Origin: Calditrichota bacterium
GTDB taxonomy: Bacteria; Calditrichota; Calditrichia; RBG-13-44-9
DNA length: 12,607 nt
Assembly: GCA_016934605.1 (NCBI GenBank)
Contig: JAFGSO010000252.1
Span: 1-12,607 of the forward strand
Direction: 5' to 3'
This document shows positions 8,020-12,607 of the stretch, piece by piece. The number at the start of each line of letters is the position of its first letter. Position 1 is the first letter of the stretch. Below the pieces are notes generated by a model. The model saw nothing but the letters and a program-made list of their open reading frames with translations, ran no database searches and was not told the origin of the DNA. A program made the translations under genes and the position numbers.

Positions 8020-9145
8020 ATTCCTTTAGTTTCCGGTACAGCGTTCGTTCACTTATCTCCAGTGCCTGAGCCGCTTTACGCTTATTGCCATTAAACTTGG
8101 CCATCGCCTTTCTGATCATCTGTTTCTCGACCTCGCCCATCGGCTGCACTTCATCCTGATAGGAAACATCCTCGACATCTTCAGAGATAACTTGATCATG
8201 AATATTTCGGTTCATGTTCAGTAGAATTTCTTTCATATCCCGGATCTCAACCCCCAGCGAGAGCAGTGCTTTGTAGATAAGCTCTCTCTCAGCCCTCTCG
8301 ACACTGGTATTCACTGGCATGGGAAGAGTGGTCGAAAATTCCTGGTCATCGCTATATTTATGCAGGTGATGACGAACCATTTCCGCATCTACCTTTTTAC
8401 CGGCAGCTAAAATGACAATGGATTCCGCAAAATTTTTCAGCTCTCTGATATTCCCGGACCAGTTATAATTTTTAATCACTTCAACGGCATCATCCGTGAA
8501 ACCCTGAAACTGCACATTATTTTCTTTGAGAGTTTCTTCAACAAAATGTTTCAGTAAAAGAGGTATATCCTCCTTTCGCTCCCGAAGGGGCGGTACCAGA
8601 ATGGTGATGGCTTTCAGACGATAATAAAGATCTTTCCGGAATTGTTTGGACTGAACCATTCTGGACAAATCCCGGTTAGTGGCGGCAATAATCCTGACGT
8701 CCACCTTGCGCAATTCACCGCTACCCACTCGCATGAATTCACCGCTTTCCAGCACCCGCAGCAGTTTTACCTGGGTTTGTATAGGTGTTTCACCGATTTC
8801 ATCAAGGAATATCGTCCCGCCATCAGCGAGTTCGAAGTATCCTTTTTTCGTCGCGATAGCACCGGTGAATGCACCTTTCTCATGACCGAATAACTCACTC
8901 TCCAGAAGTCCCTCCGGAATGGCACCGCAGTTTACCGAAATCATCTGTTTATCCCGGCGGGGACTCAGTTCATGAATTGCTTTGGCTATCACTTCCTTTC
9001 CCACACCGCTTTCCCCGGTAATGAGAACAGAAATATTAGTAGGTGCAACAGACATTACCAGCTCAATGACTTCCCGGATTTTCTCCGACTGGCCAATAAT
9101 GTTCAATTCATCCTGAATTTTTTTATATTTGTTCATTACAACCAT
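8006..9145 (-). CDS. Sigma-54-dependent transcriptional activator without receiver domain
   Basis: The 379-residue protein is an AAA+ bacterial enhancer-binding protein that remodels sigma-54 RNA polymerase. Visible motifs are Walker A GESGVGKE (44-51), the sigma-54 contact loop GAFTGA (91-96), Walker B TIFLDE (111-116), sensor I ATNRDL, YYRL, PPLRER, and sensor II WSGNIREL. A Fis-type helix-turn-helix lies at about 353-376 (GNKRKAAQALEISERTLYRKL). The N-terminus has only about 17 residues before the AAA+ domain, so there is no receiver, GAF or PAS domain and control must come from a partner protein or from expression level, as with PspF. The first ATG has AGAGG 5 bases upstream; a second ATG three codons later is too far from it. 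It is the first gene of the operon and overlaps lptE. This activator-lptE order recurs in Bacteroidota-like genomes (from memory). Its target promoters are unknown. Confidence 0.95.
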   Translation of the reverse strand: MVVMNKYKKIQDELNIIGQSEKIREVIELVMSVAPTNISVLITGESGVGKEVIAKAIHELSPRRDKQMISVNCGAIPEGLLESELFGHEKGAFTGAIATKKGYFELADGGTIFLDEIGETPIQTQVKLLRVLESGEFMRVGSGELRKVDVRIIAATNRDLSRMVQSKQFRKDLYYRLKAITILVPPLRERKEDIPLLLKHFVEETLKENNVQFQGFTDDAVEVIKNYNWSGNIRELKNFAESIVILAAGKKVDAEMVRHHLHKYSDDQEFSTTLPMPVNTSVERAERELIYKALLSLGVEIRDMKEILLNMNRNIHDQVISEDVEDVSYQDEVQPMGEVEKQMIRKAMAKFNGNKRKAAQALEISERTLYRKLKEYDIE

Positions 9146-9168
9146 TGTAACCTCTAATCAATCTGTAA

Positions 9169-9197
9169 AAAATACTCGCAGCCATCAATAAAATCAA
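9169..9197 (-). promoter_or_regulatory. Candidate sigma-70-type promoter of the five-gene operon
   Basis: On the minus strand TTGATT (9192-9197) and TATTTT (9169-9174) are separated by 17 bases, and transcription would start about 30 bases or less before the activator ATG. No -24/-12 sigma-54 site was found on this strand in the divergent region. The match is only moderate in an AT-rich background. Confidence 0.35.
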
Positions 9198-9448
9198 GGA
9201 TTTATTAATAACGCTCTTCAATTGTTCCAACTAAAATCAACTGATTCTTACAGTATAATTTAACTTGAATTAAACAGTTCCCGTTCACGGTTCAAAAAAA
9301 TCGAATTTATGTGAAAACAGGGATCTTTTAATTCCTTTATTTGTATTAAAGAACCTGAACTCTGATCCGATATTGAAAGTATGGCTTTCAGGTGATTAAA
9401 ACGGAGAAAAATATCAATCTTCTGACAAAAATTGTGCACAGATCAGAC

Positions 9449-9476
9449 TTGAAATCGGGTTGTTATTCTATATATT
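9449..9476 (+). promoter_or_regulatory. Candidate promoter of the histidine kinase gene
   Basis: TTGAAA (9449-9454) and TATATT (9471-9476) are 16 bases apart, leaving about 37 bases to the ATG. A second -10-like TATAAT at 9503-9508 would give an almost leaderless transcript lacking the AGG at 9512-9514, so the first is preferred. Background AT content makes both uncertain. Confidence 0.35.
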
Positions 9477-9520
9477 CATGTTATCAATCAATCATTCCAT
9501 AATATAATAACAGGTACGAA

Positions 9521-10552
9521 ATGAACAGCAGTGGATACTGTATCATTGACGAGAATTTCAATGTTAAATCTTTCAACAATCAATTCCTGCAGATGTTATC
9601 CATAGAAAATGAGATTTCGCCCGAAGAATCCATCCGTAACTTTCTTATGCAAAATGAAATCCTAACCGGTCTGGTTGATGAAGTCAAAAAAAAGGAATCC
9701 GGAGAAACCGATGCTCATCTGGAACTGAATGATTCGGATTCAGGAACCAGGAATTTTAATGTTCATTTGCTATTTTCATCTTATGTTCATAACCATTCTT
9801 TTATTCTGATTACTCTTTATGAGGCCTGTGATCAGAATTTTCTGGACATTCATCTGGACAGAAGCTTGAAATTCAATGCCATTAGTAAACTGGCCCGTAG
9901 TATCCGTCATGAGATAAGTAATCCTCTAAGTTCAGTGGCCATTCACACCGAAATTTTGGGAAATACACTGAAAAATGTCTCAATGGCTCCGCATGTACGT
10001 GAGCGAATTGAAAAATCTATTCAAATCATTAATTCAGAACAGGAGCGGTTTACCCGCTTGATGGATAAGTTTTTCCAACTCGCAAAAGCCAATAATCGGG
10101 AATCGTCTTATCAAGATGTGAAGATTATTTTAGAGGATGTTTACGATCTAATAAAACAACATTTTAATGAAGAGGGACTGAATCTGGAGATTGATCTGGA
10201 AAATAATATTCCATTCATTCATGTTAACCGGGACCGGTTAATTGAAGTGCTGCTGAATTTAGTACTAAACAGTGTGGAGTCAATGAAAAAAGGAGCAACT
10301 GTTGTTCTAAAATCCAGAAGAGAAGGCGATCGAATCCAGATTATGGTTCATGATACCGGGAAAGGTATTTCATCCGATTTGAAAAATAATATTTTCAGAC
10401 GATTTTTCACCACCAAAACAGACGGCGGTGGAGCCAGTCTGGTACTGTGCAAGAAGATCCTGGAGGATATGGGAGGTACAGTCTCCTTTTCTTCCAATCC
10501 TGACGATGGAACTACCTTCACAATTACATTAAAACAGGCTTCAAATTTTTAG
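9521..10552 (+). CDS. NtrB-like soluble sensor histidine kinase
   Basis: The 343-residue kinase has no transmembrane segment or signal peptide, so it senses in the cytosol. Residues 1-105 look like a short PAS domain (GYCIIDENFNVKSFNNQFLQML). The dimerization helix has the H-box SIRHEISNPLSS with phospho-acceptor His130, the NtrB style. The ATPase domain has the N-box LLNLVLNSVESM (Asn246/250), G1 DTGKGI (278-283), F-box IFRRFFTTKT (291-300) and a G2 box reading GGGASLVLCKKI (302-313) rather than the usual GTGLGLxIxKxI. It should autophosphorylate and pass phosphate to the NtrC-like regulator that starts 13 bases downstream; the two form an obvious pair. The signal cannot be told from sequence. 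The ATG has a modest AGG 6 bases upstream, and no better upstream start is seen. Confidence 0.93.
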   Translation: MNSSGYCIIDENFNVKSFNNQFLQMLSIENEISPEESIRNFLMQNEILTGLVDEVKKKESGETDAHLELNDSDSGTRNFNVHLLFSSYVHNHSFILITLYEACDQNFLDIHLDRSLKFNAISKLARSIRHEISNPLSSVAIHTEILGNTLKNVSMAPHVRERIEKSIQIINSEQERFTRLMDKFFQLAKANNRESSYQDVKIILEDVYDLIKQHFNEEGLNLEIDLENNIPFIHVNRDRLIEVLLNLVLNSVESMKKGATVVLKSRREGDRIQIMVHDTGKGISSDLKNNIFRRFFTTKTDGGGASLVLCKKILEDMGGTVSFSSNPDDGTTFTITLKQASNF

Positions 10553-10565
10553 AACTGGTGATTTA

Positions 10566-11927
10566 ATGGAAAAAAATCGAATTTTGATTATAGATGATGA
10601 TGAAAATCTGCGTGACGGTCTGATTAATCTGCTCAATCTGCAGGGGTATGAAGTAAGCGGTGCTTCTGACGGCAAAAAAGCTCTGGAGATGCTTGAGGAT
10701 CAGGTGTTCGACCTGATCATCACCGATTATAAAATGCAGGAAATAGACGGGATGAGTATTCTGAGGACAATCGGTAAACAATTTCCTGCCATGAAGGTAA
10801 TCATGATCACCGGATTCGGCTCTACCGAGCATGCCGTGGAAGCCATGCAGGCAGGTGCTTTGAACTATATATTGAAGCCAGTGAATCCACAAAAATTGAT
10901 TCAGATTGTGGAAGATTCAATTGCCACACCGGGCGCCGACATCATCTCAAAAGACAGTAATAAATCCCTCAGAAAACTGCAGCATTTTCAGGAGATGGTG
11001 GGGATGAGCAAACCGATGCAGGAAGTTTACCAGAAAATCAAAGAGGTTGCTCCCACTGATATTCCGGTATTGATTCTGGGAGAGAGCGGTACCGGGAAAG
11101 AACTAGTGTCACGTGCCATACATAATTTGTCATCGCGCTCTGAGGGGAATTTCGTGGCGGTAAACACCGGCGGTATCCCGAAAGATTTAATTGCCAGTGA
11201 GTTATTCGGTCATCTCAAGGGAGCCTTTACCGGTGCCATATCAGATAAAAAAGGTAAATTTGAAGAGGCACATCAAGGATCTCTTTTCCTGGATGAAATC
11301 AGTACCATGAGTATTCCAGTTCAAATTTCTCTGCTGCGGGTGCTGGAAACAAATGTGATTGAACGGGTTGGCAGTACACGCCCTATAAAAGTAGACGTGC
11401 GGATTGTCTGCGCCAGCAATGAAAATCTGCAGGAACAGATACGGCAGCAGAAATTCCGGGAAGACCTTTATTACCGGTTGAATGTTGTCAACATCGAACT
11501 GCCCCCTCTGCGTAAAAGGAAGCAGGATATTCCCTACCTGGTGAAATATTTTCGCACATTATTCAATCTGGAATTGAATAAAAATATTGCCGAGGTATCC
11601 AGCGATGCAATGGAACTTTTTAAAAATTACAGCTGGCCGGGTAATATTCGGGAACTTCGAAATGTTCTTCTCCGTGCAGTGCTCACGGCCCAGGATAAAA
11701 TTGAGGTTAAACATCTTCCAAAAGAACTCACCCATGGTCGTCTGAATTCGGAGGTCATCACCCTGAGAACGGGAACGCCGCTTTCCGAAGTTGAAAAAAT
11801 CATGATTCTCCAAACTCTCGATGCGGTAAAAGGAAACAAACTGAGGGCGGCAGAAATACTTGGTATTACCCGCAGATCTCTCTACAATAAGCTGGATGAC
11901 TACTCAATAGATACTAAAAAGTTGTAA
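10566..11927 (+). CDS. NtrC-family sigma-54 response regulator
   Basis: The 453-residue protein has a complete receiver domain (1-120: acidic pocket Asp10-12, phospho-acceptor Asp54 in IITDYK, Thr82, Lys104 in LKPVNP). A sigma-54 AAA+ domain follows (about 143-380: Walker A GESGTGKE 172-179, GAFTGA 219-224, Walker B SLFLDE 239-244, PPLRKRK, WPGNIREL). A Fis-type helix-turn-helix ends it (about 423-445, GNKLRAAEILGITRRSLYNKL). When phosphorylated, presumably by the adjacent kinase, it should oligomerize and open sigma-54 promoters. The spacing of 13 bases indicates co-transcription with the kinase; the ribosome-binding site (GGTG) is weak, so coupling may help. A likely local target is the -24/-12 promoter at 12012-12027. 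It is not necessarily the nitrogen regulator; the family also covers AtoC, ZraR and HydG types. Confidence 0.96.
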   Translation: MEKNRILIIDDDENLRDGLINLLNLQGYEVSGASDGKKALEMLEDQVFDLIITDYKMQEIDGMSILRTIGKQFPAMKVIMITGFGSTEHAVEAMQAGALNYILKPVNPQKLIQIVEDSIATPGADIISKDSNKSLRKLQHFQEMVGMSKPMQEVYQKIKEVAPTDIPVLILGESGTGKELVSRAIHNLSSRSEGNFVAVNTGGIPKDLIASELFGHLKGAFTGAISDKKGKFEEAHQGSLFLDEISTMSIPVQISLLRVLETNVIERVGSTRPIKVDVRIVCASNENLQEQIRQQKFREDLYYRLNVVNIELPPLRKRKQDIPYLVKYFRTLFNLELNKNIAEVSSDAMELFKNYSWPGNIRELRNVLLRAVLTAQDKIEVKHLPKELTHGRLNSEVITLRTGTPLSEVEKIMILQTLDAVKGNKLRAAEILGITRRSLYNKLDDYSIDTKKL

Positions 11928-12011
11928 AAGAACTGCACAAAATTCGCTTTCTCACCTTTTCAGACAGTCTCTTCAATCGCCAAAGTTATGTAAATATCAA
12001 TTATCTTCAAT

Positions 12012-12027
12012 TGGCAGGATATTTGCA
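12012..12027 (+). promoter_or_regulatory. Sigma-54 (-24/-12) promoter before the receiver gene
   Basis: TGGCAGG-ATAT-TTGCA matches the consensus TGGCACG-N4-TTGCW at all but one defined position (C to G in the sixth base). The invariant GG (12013-12014) and GC (12025-12026) have the exact 10-base spacing. Transcription would begin near 12038, with GGAG (12052-12055) and the ATG at 12063 just downstream. The site follows an NtrC-family gene, which supports function. Activator-binding sites upstream are not identified. Confidence 0.72.
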
Positions 12028-12062
12028 AAATTTGTTTTCCAGGTAAGTCCCGGAGAAAACAT

Positions 12063-12419
12063 ATGAAGAGAATTCTATTAGCGGATGATGATAAAAATGT
12101 AAATCGCAGCGTAGATATTCTTCTGACGCTGGATGGCTATGAAACCATGTCAGTCTATAATGGGGAGGAGGCTCTGCAGAAGCTGCTGCAGCAAAAATTC
12201 GACCTGCTTATTACCGATCTGATCATGCCACAGCTGGACGGTATCGAACTTATCACCAGGGTCAGAAAATTTAATAACGACCTGCCGATAATGGTCCTTT
12301 CCGGCCAATTGAATGCAAAACTCATAAAACTACTGAAAAAAAAACGAATCTTCCACGTTTTACCCAAACCGATCAATCCGGTTCATTTCAGGAAGATGAT
12401 TCAGAAAGTTTTTCGATAA
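12063..12419 (+). CDS. Single-domain response regulator (receiver only)
   Basis: The 118-residue protein is one CheY-like receiver with no output domain: acidic pocket Asp8-10, phospho-acceptor Asp52 (LLITDLIMPQLDG), Ser80 in the Thr/Ser switch position, and Lys102 in PKPINP. The alpha4 region is unusual, with a basic KLIKLLKKKR stretch encoded across a run of nine A bases (12336-12344). It may be a phosphate shuttle or sink, or act by protein contact. GGAG lies 7 bases before the ATG, fixing the start. It is 135 bases after the NtrC-like gene and has its own sigma-54 promoter, so it can be induced separately from the kinase/regulator pair. Its cognate kinase is not certain; the neighbour at 9521-10552 is the obvious candidate. 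Confidence 0.92.
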   Translation: MKRILLADDDKNVNRSVDILLTLDGYETMSVYNGEEALQKLLQQKFDLLITDLIMPQLDGIELITRVRKFNNDLPIMVLSGQLNAKLIKLLKKKRIFHVLPKPINPVHFRKMIQKVFR

Positions 12420-12524
12420 AAAAACCAAATTATTTCAGTGATCCCGGATTTAGTATACATTTGTCAAATTATGATGACTTAATAACGTTGGGAATGTATC
12501 AAAATTGGTATTTTTATAGACTAA

Positions 12525-12588
12525 CCTGCTTAATTCATCCCGGCAGACCGGGACCACCAGGGCTCGAAGACACTCAGAATAAAGCAGG
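12525..12588. repeat. Structured intergenic element, probable dispersed repeat
   Basis: CCTGCTT-A-ATTC (12525-12536) pairs with GAAT-A-AAGCAGG (12577-12588): 11 base pairs broken by one A/A mismatch. Inside is a GC-rich hairpin TCCCGG-CAGA-CCGGGA (12538-12553). The remaining 12553-12577 reads as quasi-periodic units ACCACCAG, GGCTCGAAG, ACACTCAG. From memory this resembles ACCACCAAG-GCACGAAG-ACAC type intergenic repeats found in many environmental genomes. No coding frame is supported. It could also be a small structured RNA or the end structure of the receiver transcript, though no T-run follows. The fold is seen in sequence; the identity is inference. Confidence 0.5.
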
Positions 12589-12607
12589 ACAAAAATAAAT
12601 CGGGAAA

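Larger units (their letters stand above)
9146..9520. other. Divergent regulatory region between activator operon and histidine kinase
   Basis: These 375 AT-rich bases separate two divergently transcribed signalling genes. No ORF of note is present. Candidate promoters lie near each gene (9169-9197 minus, 9449-9476 plus). CTTTA (9339-9343) and TAAAG with a 7-base gap form a small inverted repeat near the middle. No GG-N10-GC pair typical of sigma-54 promoters was seen on either strand. Confidence 0.6.

Noticed and set aside
12590..12607. Final bases AAATAAATCGGGAAA recalling the entry of a cobalamin riboswitch (AATCGGGAA)
   Set aside because: Only about a dozen bases are visible before the edge, with no GCCACTG box or other riboswitch parts; it could only be judged with downstream sequence.
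12545..12607. tRNA-like or riboswitch identity for the structured element at the right edge
   Set aside because: There is no cloverleaf, no T-arm GGTTCRA, and no match to riboswitch cores I know; a dispersed repeat fits better.

Overview
The window is about 12.6 kb of a bacterial chromosome, AT-rich between genes and with moderate GC inside genes. It looks like a Gram-negative member of the Bacteroidota/Calditrichota/KSB1/Marinimicrobia part of the tree. That placement is inference. It rests on an LptE-family outer-membrane lipoprotein (two membranes, LPS), a very large secreted subtilisin-like protease with FG-GAP-like repeats and a C-terminal FlgD-like/type IX-style sorting domain, and the gene order sigma-54 activator - lptE, which from memory is common in Bacteroidota-like genomes. 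There are no rRNA, tRNA, CRISPR, phage or transposase genes.

Left part (1-965): the first 141 residues of a glutamate dehydrogenase gene on the minus strand run off the left edge. Behind it lies a 540-base AT-rich spacer with its probable promoter, a small palindrome next to the -10 box, and several inverted repeats, one of which may end the operon to the right.

Middle (966-9145): five minus-strand genes form a tight operon, read right to left: a receiver-less sigma-54 activator (bEBP), an LptE-family lipoprotein (overlapping by 14 bases), a TPR protein with a very long Glu-rich linker, a 1400-residue secreted S8 protease, and coaE (dephospho-CoA kinase). Gaps are 13 to 57 bases. The theme is envelope biogenesis and secretion with one housekeeping enzyme at the end. 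The CoaE P-loop carries Gln where the nearly invariant Walker A Lys should be.

Right part (9146-12607): a 375-base divergent promoter region separates the operon from a plus-strand signalling cluster: an NtrB-like soluble histidine kinase, an NtrC-like response regulator (receiver, sigma-54 AAA+ and Fis-type HTH), and a single-domain receiver protein. Directly before the receiver gene is a near-consensus sigma-54 (-24/-12) promoter, TGGCAGG-N4-TTGCA. This suggests a local circuit in which the kinase/NtrC pair, or the divergent receiver-less activator, switches on the receiver. The last 80 bases hold an imperfect long-stem structure with an inner GC-rich hairpin and a quasi-periodic ACCACCAG..CTCGAAG..CACTCAG segment that resembles a dispersed intergenic repeat rather than a gene.

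No wholly new system is evident. The points most worth a second look are the K-to-Q CoaE, the sigma-54 promoter circuit, the split-TPR acidic protein in an lptE operon, and the structured element at the right edge.
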